Of a stretch of DNA of 64,000 nt, positions 26,896 to 34,989 are shown one piece after another. Each line of letters begins with the position of its first letter. Within the stretch, counting starts at the first letter, position 1. A program made the position numbers and the translations under genes. Source of the DNA: Thermoguttaceae bacterium (GTDB lineage: Bacteria > Planctomycetota > Planctomycetia > Pirellulales > Thermoguttaceae); NCBI GenBank assembly GCA_017441605.1, contig JAFRXD010000098.1:1-64000 (forward strand). Direction: 5' to 3'. The notes under the pieces are model-generated. The model was not told the origin of the DNA, did no database searches, and saw only the letters and a program-made list of their open reading frames with translations.

Positions 26896-29841
26896 CTAAT
26901 CGACCGGCAGGAGCGCTCGAACCGACCCCAAAGCCGACTCGACCGCCGAAATCGACTCGAAAGTCGCGCTTTCGAGAGGATCGAGAATTCTGGGCGCCAA
27001 AGTCGCGATCTCGTCCTCCGCGCGCCCTTGCAACTCTAAAACGACGCTCCAAGTCGCCGCCACGAAAACGAGGGACGCGACCGACTCGATTTTCGCGACC
27101 TCGAGATCCGACCCGGCTTCCGCGGCGGCCCCTTCCGAAGACGCGTCGGTCGCCGAATCTCCCGATTCGGATTTGCCAAACAGCGAACCCAACTTCGCCG
27201 TCAGTTTCTTCTTACAAGCGGTCAACGACATCGGCGCGACCGCCCCGATCGCTCCCGCCGCCGCGCCCGACGCCAAACTGGACGGAAGCAGCGTTCCCAG
27301 CGCCCCGAACGTCGAGGCCACCGCCGTCGCCGTCGCCGCGCCTCCCAAAAGGGGCGCGAACGCGACCAGCGCCGGGATCGAAAGGCCGACCGTCGCCGTC
27401 GCCAACGCGCATTTCGGGCTGAGTTTGGAGCAGAACCGACGCGCTTTCTCGCTCAAGCCCCACGCGCTCGTCAACCGCCGCTCGATAAAGTCGGGGGACA
27501 AACCGAGCGCCTCGCGGCGCTCCGAAAGCGCGTCGCGAACCGCGAGCCCCTCGCGCGCGACCGCGCTCGATATCGCGCTCCGAGCCGCCGACGCCGCGTC
27601 GTCGATCTTCGCGAGCAGCGAGCCTCCGCCCAACCGACTCGCTATCTCTTTGACGCCCGACTCCGTCGCGATTTCCGTCTCTTTTTGATACGTTTCAAAC
27701 ATTTCCGAGCAAACCTCGGCGATTCGGCGCCGATCCGACTCTTCGTCCGGACGGAACTGGTCGTCGCCAAAAATCGATCGGCATTCGGCGAGAGTCCTGC
27801 GAACCGCCGAGTCCCATTTGCCGTAGTCCCGAGTCCGCTTCGAGTCTTGCCCCCCGGGGTCGATCCCGGTGCGGATTAATTGGCGCAATCGCTCGCGGGG
27901 CTCGGGCAGGTCGAGATCGGCGTCGTAAAAGAACGCGGGGGAAACCGTTAGCCCGGAAACCCGCGCCAAATCGCCCAGCGCGTTCGTCCAGTCCTCGAGG
28001 CGCTCCCCGATCGCGCGCGTTTGCGGCCCGAACTTCAGGCGCAATTTCTCTCCGCCCGACATAATCGCGCAAACCCGAGCGTTTGGAATCGACGCGGCGA
28101 CCGACTCTTTCATAAACTTGACGTAATGCCTCGCGGGGGAAAGCCCGACGTCCGTAACAAAAACGCAAAGCGCGACGTAGGCCCCGTTTTCCGCGAGATA
28201 CTCCTTGAATCGCTTTTTGAGAGGAATGTCCCCCGCGACGTCCCCAAAGATCGTCGGTTCGGGAACTTCCGGCAAAATCGCGCGCCATCGCTCGAGCGGT
28301 AAATCGGCGTCGTAGCCGAAGGCGAGTATTTCGTTCGTTTCGCGAGGCGGCGCGGGGGGCTCCGCCGGCTCGGGCTCGACCGGTTCGGGCTCGGGCTCCT
28401 CGTCCGTCGACGCGTCGCTCGCGACAAGCGCGGGGGAATCGCTCGCGACGGCGGTATTGGAATCGGAGGCGCTCGAGTCCAACGCGCCGTTCGGCTCGCT
28501 CGCGGAAAGCGCTCGCTCGGAAGGCTTTGACGGTTCCGCGCTCGCTTCCGGCGCGGGGCTCGGCGCGAGGGGAACGTCGGGTATGACCGACTCCTCGGCG
28601 GGGTCGTTCACGACGCTCGACGCGGTCGTCGTGGCGTAAGACTCGGCCCTCTCGATAATCGCCTTAAAGTAGGGATCCTTTAGGTCGGGTCGATAATCGC
28701 GCAAAGAAATCCGCAGCGCAAAGTTATAGACGAAAACCAAGGCGAGGCGCGGAAGAACGCACCAGATCAACACGATCCAAAGCAGGAAGTAAGACCAGCG
28801 CGCGCGAGTTTCCGCCGCCGTTTTCTGTTCCTCGGTTCGCTCCGCGTCGCCCTCGGTTACCGCGGCGACCCCCTTGGCGTCGAACAGTTTCGCGACGTCC
28901 TCGGCGCTCGGCGTCGAAAAACCTAGAAGTTCGATCGGTCGCCCCAAGAAATCGACCGCTTTTTTGACCGCCGTCTCGTCCTCGAGCGACGTGCGCCAGC
29001 AGTAGTCGTACTGATTCCCCTGCATTCGCGCGCCCAACGCGATCAAAACGCACACGGAACACGAGGCCCAGAAGAGATGCGAGAGGCAACCGCCCCAGAA
29101 GAAAAGGAAGCGAGGTCGCGAAAAAAGAACGTCCCAAAAGAGCGCCGCTCCCTTCCGCGTCGGATCCAATTTTTTAACGCGCGATTTCTTCGACGATTTC
29201 CGATTCTTTCTCTCCTCGGGCGACTCCGACTCGCTCGAAGCGTCCGCGGCGACCTTCTTGCGCTTCCAACCGAACCGCTCGGTTCCTTTGCGCCCGAACA
29301 TCGCGTAAAAGACGGGGGCGACCTCGCGCAAGCCGAACAAAACGATCGAACCGACCAGACCGGAAAGTCCCTCGACTAATTTCTCCGCGAACGTCCTCGG
29401 GCGCTTCTCGCGAAAAATAAAGCGCTTAAACGACTGCAGCGCGACCGTCGCCAATAGAATCAACGTCAGCGTCAGAAAGAAAATTTGACCGAGAATAAAG
29501 AAGACGAACGGACCCGCGAGATTGACTTCCCCGTCGAGTATCCGCTCCGCGCGAGCGACCGGAAAGACGATCGCCCCCAACGCGATCGCCAAGAGTCCAG
29601 AAACGAACCACACCCTAGCCGCTCGGTCCGTCCACCTCTTCCCAAACAACCCGATCGACGCGAGCGTCTTCTCGGCGCGGCGGATCAAATAGTCCGATGG
29701 ATCCACGAGTCGACCGGAGTCGTCCTTTTCGACCTCGACGGTCGATTCGACTCGTGAAGCGTCGACTATCTTCGCCTCGTCGCAGGCGCGGGCCCATTGC
29801 GTTAGGACCCAGTCTAAGGGGGTCTTTTTTGCGCGTTTCAT
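26896..29841 (-). CDS. DUF2868-like membrane protein, GTPase partner
   Basis: This 981-residue protein has an N-terminal cytoplasmic helix bundle, then membrane segments (about residues 70-130 and, after a basic loop, two more near 230-360). A long Ser/Glu/Pro-rich low-complexity stretch (about 450-510) is followed by a soluble alpha/beta domain with VCAIMSGGEKLRLKFG. Near the C-terminus lies a Gly/Ala-rich hydrophobic region (about 830-905). The ATG at 29841 is chosen because the alternative at 29907 lies in a promoter -10 box. Together with the GTPase this looks like a membrane-associated pair of unknown role. Confidence 0.75.
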   Translation of the reverse strand: MKRAKKTPLDWVLTQWARACDEAKIVDASRVESTVEVEKDDSGRLVDPSDYLIRRAEKTLASIGLFGKRWTDRAARVWFVSGLLAIALGAIVFPVARAERILDGEVNLAGPFVFFILGQIFFLTLTLILLATVALQSFKRFIFREKRPRTFAEKLVEGLSGLVGSIVLFGLREVAPVFYAMFGRKGTERFGWKRKKVAADASSESESPEERKNRKSSKKSRVKKLDPTRKGAALFWDVLFSRPRFLFFWGGCLSHLFWASCSVCVLIALGARMQGNQYDYCWRTSLEDETAVKKAVDFLGRPIELLGFSTPSAEDVAKLFDAKGVAAVTEGDAERTEEQKTAAETRARWSYFLLWIVLIWCVLPRLALVFVYNFALRISLRDYRPDLKDPYFKAIIERAESYATTTASSVVNDPAEESVIPDVPLAPSPAPEASAEPSKPSERALSASEPNGALDSSASDSNTAVASDSPALVASDASTDEEPEPEPVEPEPAEPPAPPRETNEILAFGYDADLPLERWRAILPEVPEPTIFGDVAGDIPLKKRFKEYLAENGAYVALCVFVTDVGLSPARHYVKFMKESVAASIPNARVCAIMSGGEKLRLKFGPQTRAIGERLEDWTNALGDLARVSGLTVSPAFFYDADLDLPEPRERLRQLIRTGIDPGGQDSKRTRDYGKWDSAVRRTLAECRSIFGDDQFRPDEESDRRRIAEVCSEMFETYQKETEIATESGVKEIASRLGGGSLLAKIDDAASAARSAISSAVAREGLAVRDALSERREALGLSPDFIERRLTSAWGLSEKARRFCSKLSPKCALATATVGLSIPALVAFAPLLGGAATATAVASTFGALGTLLPSSLASGAAAGAIGAVAPMSLTACKKKLTAKLGSLFGKSESGDSATDASSEGAAAEAGSDLEVAKIESVASLVFVAATWSVVLELQGRAEDEIATLAPRILDPLESATFESISAVESALGSVRALLPVD

Positions 29842-29906
29842 TGTTCGTCGGTCTCGCGGTCGACGCGTTCCCCGCCCCCTGGCGGAGCGCTCGACCCTCG
29901 CGCTCA

Positions 29907-29935
29907 TTATAACGAATTAAAACGAATCTCGCAAC
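29907..29935 (-). promoter_or_regulatory. Promoter of the DUF2868/DUF3482 pair
   Basis: Minus strand: TTGCGA (29935-29930), 17-bp spacer, perfect TATAAT (29912-29907). It overlaps an in-frame ATG at 29907, which therefore cannot be the translation start. Confidence 0.7.
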
Positions 29936-29944
29936 GCCGTCGAC

Positions 29945-31615
29945 TTAAATATCGACGACGACGTTCGACGCGACCCGATCTTCCAAATTGGGGCGAAAAA
30001 CCGTCAAAACGACGAGCGGAAGGTACCACGCCATGTAAAGTCCGCCTTGACGACCCATCCAAAACTGAACCCCGAGCATAAGCGCCGCGGAACAGGAGAC
30101 GAGCGTCCCCAGATTCTTATGGGGAACCCAAAGCGCGAATCCCAGGCAGTAAACCGCGTACAGCGCGATGAGAGGGACGCGATAAAACCGAGGCATAAAC
30201 TCCCAAAGTCCGTCCGCTTCGGCGAGGAAGATCGAGTGCCGACCGAACATCGAGCCCAGCGCCTTGCCGTAAAGTCCTATTTCCGAATTCTCGAAAAACA
30301 GCATCGCGACCGCCAGCGTCAAAACGGCGATCGAAAGACCCGTCGCGAAACGAAACGCGCCCTTCTTCCAGTAGAATCCAAGCCAAAGCGGAACGAGGAA
30401 AAACGGATAAAAAACGAGCGACCCCGCGACTCCGAGCGCGAGTCCCGCCGCCACCGGACGACGGTAGAAAAGCGTCGCGAGCAGAATCGCCAGCGCGGGG
30501 GCGGCGTGGTCCAGTCGCGCCGAAAACTGGTTAATGTACGGCAAAAGGAGATAGAAAAGACCGCACGCCAAGCCGGTCTGCAGCGAGCCAAAGTGTTGCT
30601 TTCCGATAAGAACGATCGTCAGCGCGACTCCGAGCTGAAGCGCCGCCGCGCACAAAATCAACGCGACCTCGTCGAGCGTCGGAGAAACCGGATCGCGCGC
30701 TCGATCGCGCGATTCCTCGCGCGGTTTCGCTCGAAAACTCGCCGAAGGCTCGACGGAACCCGAGAGCCCGGCGGCCTCGACGGACGGAAGCTCGCGAGGC
30801 GGATCGGAGCCGTCGGCGCGAGGGGCGGTCGGCGCGACCGGCACCGAAGTCGCCGCTTGAAGACCGTTGATTTCCTCCGGCTCCCGAGGAGGGCGCAACG
30901 GGGAATCTCCGGACGCGCGCTCGGAACTCGGAGCCTCGAAGTCGAAGACCGGACCGTCCGTCATGCCCGCCGCCCACTGAACCGCGCGAACGGCCCTCCG
31001 ACGCTTGGACGTCTTTTCGTCGAGACGTATCGGCGCCCCGAAAAACTCCGCCACTTCCCCGTCGTCGCGACTGGCTTGTCGCTCCGCCACCGCCGCGCGC
31101 CAAGCCTCTTGGGACGGCGCGAAAAACTTGTTCGTTCGCTGAGTCGCGAGTAAAAACGGTCGGTACCCCGGCCAGTTCTTCAACTCGAAATTGCCTTCCG
31201 ATTCCTCGGCGGCGGTCAAAATTTGCTCCAATCGCCACGCGCGAGGAGACTCGCGCGCGTCCCCGCGATTCAAAAAGAGATTCGGAATAATGAACGCGGA
31301 GGCGGCGACGCAGGAAAAAGCCAGCCCGACGAAATTCAAATTCGGCTGAAGGATCGGTCGGCGCCGCAAGAAAACGTCGAGCGCCAGACGAACAAAAAGA
31401 AGCGCTCCGACGACCCAAAGCCACGCGTATCCCTGAAACGTCGCGCCCATCGCCAGGTACACCAAACCCGGCGTCGGCAAAAGCAGCGCGACCACGTCGA
31501 AATTCCGAACGCTAAAAAAGCGATTGAATCGGAAAAACGACGCTAAAATAAGCAACGACGACAGGTAAAACCAAGTCGTCGGAAGCATTTCGTATTGGAA
31601 TAGGGACGTTGGCAT
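29945..31615 (-). CDS. Polytopic membrane protein, possibly GT-C glycosyltransferase-like
   Basis: This 556-residue protein has about 10-12 hydrophobic segments split by a large soluble loop (about residues 130-330) rich in Arg, Ser and Pro. The membrane part after the loop includes YINQFSARLDHAAPALAILLA and GSLVFYPFFLVPLWLGFY, similar to GT87/GT-C mannosyltransferase-like proteins; a catalytic acidic motif in the first loop is not clear. It starts 24 bp after prfB and probably shares its transcript. Function uncertain. Confidence 0.65.
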   Translation of the reverse strand: MPTSLFQYEMLPTTWFYLSSLLILASFFRFNRFFSVRNFDVVALLLPTPGLVYLAMGATFQGYAWLWVVGALLFVRLALDVFLRRRPILQPNLNFVGLAFSCVAASAFIIPNLFLNRGDARESPRAWRLEQILTAAEESEGNFELKNWPGYRPFLLATQRTNKFFAPSQEAWRAAVAERQASRDDGEVAEFFGAPIRLDEKTSKRRRAVRAVQWAAGMTDGPVFDFEAPSSERASGDSPLRPPREPEEINGLQAATSVPVAPTAPRADGSDPPRELPSVEAAGLSGSVEPSASFRAKPREESRDRARDPVSPTLDEVALILCAAALQLGVALTIVLIGKQHFGSLQTGLACGLFYLLLPYINQFSARLDHAAPALAILLATLFYRRPVAAGLALGVAGSLVFYPFFLVPLWLGFYWKKGAFRFATGLSIAVLTLAVAMLFFENSEIGLYGKALGSMFGRHSIFLAEADGLWEFMPRFYRVPLIALYAVYCLGFALWVPHKNLGTLVSCSAALMLGVQFWMGRQGGLYMAWYLPLVVLTVFRPNLEDRVASNVVVDI

Positions 31616-31639
31616 AACGGAACCTTGGGCGCGCGAAGC

Positions 31640-32743
31640 TCAGTCCGTCTTAACGCGCCAGCGAAGGTACTCTTCCATAAAGGGCTGAATCCCTCCGTCG
31701 AGAACCTCGTGAAAACTCCCGACCGAAAACCCGGTTCGGGAATCCTTAACGCGCTGTTCCGGATGCAGGAAGTAGTTGCGAATCTGCGAGCCGAAACCGA
31801 CCTTTGAAAGGTTCTTGTACTTTTCCGACATCTGTTGCTCGCGCTTTTCCTCCTCGCGCTGCAAAAGTCGCGCGCGCAACATTTTCCAAGCCGTGGCGCG
31901 ATTCTTGTGCTGGCTGCGCTCGTTCTGGCATTGGACGACCGTGTTCGTCGGGACGTGCGTCAGGCGAATCGCGCTCGAGGTTTTATTGACGTGCTGACCT
32001 CCCGCGCCGCTCGAGCGGAAAACGTCCTCGCGAACGTCTTCCGGGTTAATGTCGACGTTGATCGAGTCGTCGATATCCGGGTTCACGTCGACCGCCGCGA
32101 AGCTGGTCTGGCGCTTCCCCTCCGAGTTGAACGGGCTGATTCGCACGAGCCGATGCGTGCCGATCTCGCTCTTGAGGTACCCGTACGCCATCGGACCGCG
32201 AACCATAATCGAAGCGCTGTTGATCCCCGCCTCCTCGTTGTCCTGACGATCGAGGATCTCGACCGAGTAGCCGCGCGACTGCGCCCAGTTGACGTACATC
32301 CGCAGAAGCATCTCGGCCCAGTCGTTGGCGTCGGTTCCGCCGTCGCGCGCGTTGATCGTCAAAATGGCGTCGTTCGGATCGAAAGGTCCGTTGAGCAGCG
32401 CGGCGGTCTGAAGATTTTCCAGCGTCGCCTCGATCTCGCGCAACTTCGCCGGAATCTCCGCCGCGGTCTCTTCGTCCTCTTTTCCGAGTTCGAAGAACAC
32501 GTCGAGCTCTTCCAATTCCGACAAAATCTCGTCCATCGGTTTGACGAGCGCCTTCAACGCCTTGATCCTCGCGACGACCGCTTGCGACTTTTCCTGATCG
32601 TCCCAAAAATCGGGAGCCGTCATTTGCTTGTCGATTTCCGCGATCTCTTTTTTCTTCGCGTCGTAGTCCAACGACGCCTTGAGTTGTTCAAGACCGTTTC
32701 GAATCTGTTCGGCTCTATCGATTTGTTCGCGTTCAACCGGCAT
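31640..32743 (-). CDS. prfB: Peptide chain release factor 2
   Basis: RF2 releases nascent chains at UGA and UAA codons. The 367-residue product has the codon-reading SPF motif (residues 203-205 in RISPFNSEG) and the catalytic GGQ (248-250 in GAGGQHVNK), with a normal C-terminus. The N-terminal helix reads through LEQLKASLDYDAKK in one frame, so the programmed +1 frameshift found in many bacterial prfB genes is absent. The ATG at 32743 has GGAG 9 bases upstream; an upstream in-frame ATG at 32809 lies only a few bases from the predicted transcription start. Confidence 0.95.
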   Translation of the reverse strand: MPVEREQIDRAEQIRNGLEQLKASLDYDAKKKEIAEIDKQMTAPDFWDDQEKSQAVVARIKALKALVKPMDEILSELEELDVFFELGKEDEETAAEIPAKLREIEATLENLQTAALLNGPFDPNDAILTINARDGGTDANDWAEMLLRMYVNWAQSRGYSVEILDRQDNEEAGINSASIMVRGPMAYGYLKSEIGTHRLVRISPFNSEGKRQTSFAAVDVNPDIDDSINVDINPEDVREDVFRSSGAGGQHVNKTSSAIRLTHVPTNTVVQCQNERSQHKNRATAWKMLRARLLQREEEKREQQMSEKYKNLSKVGFGSQIRNYFLHPEQRVKDSRTGFSVGSFHEVLDGGIQPFMEEYLRWRVKTD

Positions 32744-32818
32744 AAAAAACGTCTCCGTCAAAATAAGGGTCGCGGCGGTTCGGAACCGTTCGGCGAGCGC
32801 GCGCGACATAATCGCCTC

Positions 32819-32846
32819 ATTTTATCACAACGAGGCCGCGATTCAA
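32819..32846 (-). promoter_or_regulatory. Promoter of prfB
   Basis: Minus strand: TTGAAT (32846-32841), 16-bp spacer, TAAAAT (32824-32819). Transcription would begin near 32812, which rules out the ATG at 32809 as a ribosome-loaded start. Confidence 0.6.
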
Positions 32847-32865
32847 GAGCTAGCTAAAAATAGGA

Positions 32866-34953
32866 CTATTCGCGCCCCGCGAGCAGCAGTTCCGCGATCG
32901 CCCCGACCTTCGCGCTCGGGTCTTTCGGATCGACCGCCGGACAGCGCGCCGCCCCGCTCGCGAGGCCGACGATCGTTCCGCCGGGCGGTCGCAACGCGAC
33001 GACCCCGTCCGGTTTCCCGAACGTCTCCCGACAGGAGTGGGCGTCCAATTCCGAATCCGGACGAGTCCAGCAAATCGGGACTCGGCGCTCGAACAAAAGC
33101 GCTTGAGAATTCGCGAGCGCTCCGCGGCGCGCGCGCTCCTTGACCAAATCGCGCGCGACTCCACCGTAGGCGAAAAGGCAGTCCTGCCCGAGCGGAACGA
33201 AAAAAACCGACGCGCTCGGGTCCTCGCTCGAGGAGAACGAGGGGCGATAAGCGAGCGGAGCCTCCTTTTGCAACGGCTCGTTTCGCTCGGAATTCCAAGG
33301 TTCGTTCAAGTCGAACTTCTCGAAAAGCGCCCCCTCTTCCTCGCCGAGATAGGGCAGGATTAAAACGCGCCAGCTATGGAGCGCGCGATCGCGAGAATCG
33401 ACGAGCGTCGCCGGGGGAAGCGAGCCGCGCTCCAATTGATATTCCCAGAGCGCCCCGACGATCGCCCGTGTTTGAGCCAGACGAAACGCGCGAGAAAAGC
33501 GCTCCCGCGCCGCGCCCAATCCCTTTTGAGACGACGCGAAGAAATCGAGCGCGAGGTTCGTTTCCAATCGCCGCGCTTTGGCCCCGGGGCGCTTCAATAA
33601 TTCCTCGATCGACGGCGTCTCGAACTCTTCCCCCGAGGCGAGCGCTCGCTCTTGTCGCTCAAAGAGTTCGAGCAGGGAGTCCATTAGATGCTCCTCGTCG
33701 AAAGGGCTCTTAAAAAGAAACGACTTTTTCGTCCAAGAGCGCTTTTCCGCCTCTCGCGCCGCCTCTTTCCATTCCTCGGAGTCGGTCAACTTCGCGAGTA
33801 GCGCCGCGGAATTCCCGGTTTCCCGCCGATACTCGCAGACGTTTTGCGCCCCGACGAGAATCGAGACGTCGCGAAGCGAAGCGCGAGCCAGCGAAAAATA
33901 GCCCTCGAATTCCCGGAGCGGCAAACGGCGATTCCACGCCTCGCGCAAGCGCCTCGCCTCCTCCGACGTCGGACGAGACGATTGATTCGCGAAAATCCCG
34001 ATTCCCGCCGCCGTCTCGACCAGACCGAGCGCGACGAGACGATCGTTGAGAAGCCGAGTCTTCGAGCGCAGCAAAAAACTCGCCGTCGCCAAAATCGACT
34101 CGATATCGTCGATCGCCCCGGCGACGTCCCCCGACCCGATTCGATAATTGGCGCTCGTCGCGAAAAGCGACTTCAAGAAAAAGATCCCTTGCAAGTCGGA
34201 GAGATCGGTCGTCTCGACCGAAGACGGCTCCTCGCTTAACGATCGCCGAGAACCGAATTTAGGAGCGCGAACCGCGCGGCGCGCGACCTCGCGAAGATCC
34301 TCGTTTTCTCGAAGCCACGCCGCCGCGGTCGGAAACTGCGCCTCCGTCCATGGATTCGATTCCAAACGCGCGAGACTCGCTTGAATCGCCGCGTCCGAAA
34401 CCCTGCCCGTCTTGAGCGCTCCGTCCTCCCAATACGTCGCGAGCCCCGGGGCGCGCGACGCGGTCGGGTTCGGCTCGCGACCGCTCGTCCCATATTTCGC
34501 GAGGTGGGCGCGAAGGTCGAGACGGCGGCGAAACGTCGGCTCTTCGTTCGGATCGAGCTCGAAACTATCGCAAAGGGGCGACCATTTTGTCGCGAACCAT
34601 TCGCGCGTCTCTTCGTTCGTTCCCATTTCCGACCAAGGAACCGATTCGGCGAACCGGTCCGAAGTCAGCGCTCGAGGTCCGAGCGCGGCCAAAATATCGC
34701 GCCACCCGTTCTCGCGCGCCGGGAGCGTTTCCGCGTCTTGCCGAGCCTCGAAAAGCGCGCGATAATCGACCCGCGTCCCGTCCTCGCGAGGAGCGACCGA
34801 GTCCCCGACGACTTCCGACTCCAAGGGCGCGGTCGTCTTCAGCGGACGATCCAAATTCCGCAAAGATATCGCCTTAGCGACGACGATCGTCAAAATGGGA
34901 GCGACGATCGTCCAGACGAACTTTCGGATCCAAAACGAGCGATCTCTTTTCAT
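32866..34953 (-). CDS. Membrane-anchored protein with DUF1559-like C-terminus
   Basis: This 695-residue protein begins with a cytoplasmic basic tail and one hydrophobic segment (about 11-31), so it is probably anchored with a large exported part. The middle is helical and featureless. Near residues 545-590 the segment HSWRVLILPYLGEEEGALFEKFDLNEPWNSERN matches the DUF1559 pattern (HSWRV..LPYL...L...yd..ePW.s..N), a planctomycete hallmark usually attached to pilin-like N-termini. Here it is carried by an unusual long protein without a type IV pilin signal. It follows the GH43 gene by 36 bp. Role unknown. Confidence 0.7.
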   Translation of the reverse strand: MKRDRSFWIRKFVWTIVAPILTIVVAKAISLRNLDRPLKTTAPLESEVVGDSVAPREDGTRVDYRALFEARQDAETLPARENGWRDILAALGPRALTSDRFAESVPWSEMGTNEETREWFATKWSPLCDSFELDPNEEPTFRRRLDLRAHLAKYGTSGREPNPTASRAPGLATYWEDGALKTGRVSDAAIQASLARLESNPWTEAQFPTAAAWLRENEDLREVARRAVRAPKFGSRRSLSEEPSSVETTDLSDLQGIFFLKSLFATSANYRIGSGDVAGAIDDIESILATASFLLRSKTRLLNDRLVALGLVETAAGIGIFANQSSRPTSEEARRLREAWNRRLPLREFEGYFSLARASLRDVSILVGAQNVCEYRRETGNSAALLAKLTDSEEWKEAAREAEKRSWTKKSFLFKSPFDEEHLMDSLLELFERQERALASGEEFETPSIEELLKRPGAKARRLETNLALDFFASSQKGLGAARERFSRAFRLAQTRAIVGALWEYQLERGSLPPATLVDSRDRALHSWRVLILPYLGEEEGALFEKFDLNEPWNSERNEPLQKEAPLAYRPSFSSSEDPSASVFFVPLGQDCLFAYGGVARDLVKERARRGALANSQALLFERRVPICWTRPDSELDAHSCRETFGKPDGVVALRPPGGTIVGLASGAARCPAVDPKDPSAKVGAIAELLLAGRE

Positions 34954-34989
34954 AAGACGAACCCGCCTCGCCGCGACGAAATCCGCGGC

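Noticed and set aside
29842..29907. N-terminal extension of the DUF2868-like gene from ATG 29907
   Set aside because: The ATG lies inside the perfect TATAAT of the promoter with a matching -35 at 17 bp, so the transcript cannot carry it.
32744..32809. prfB start at ATG 32809 with a GAGG upstream
   Set aside because: The predicted transcription start is near 32812, which leaves no room for a ribosome-binding leader; the ATG at 32743 has its own GGAG.
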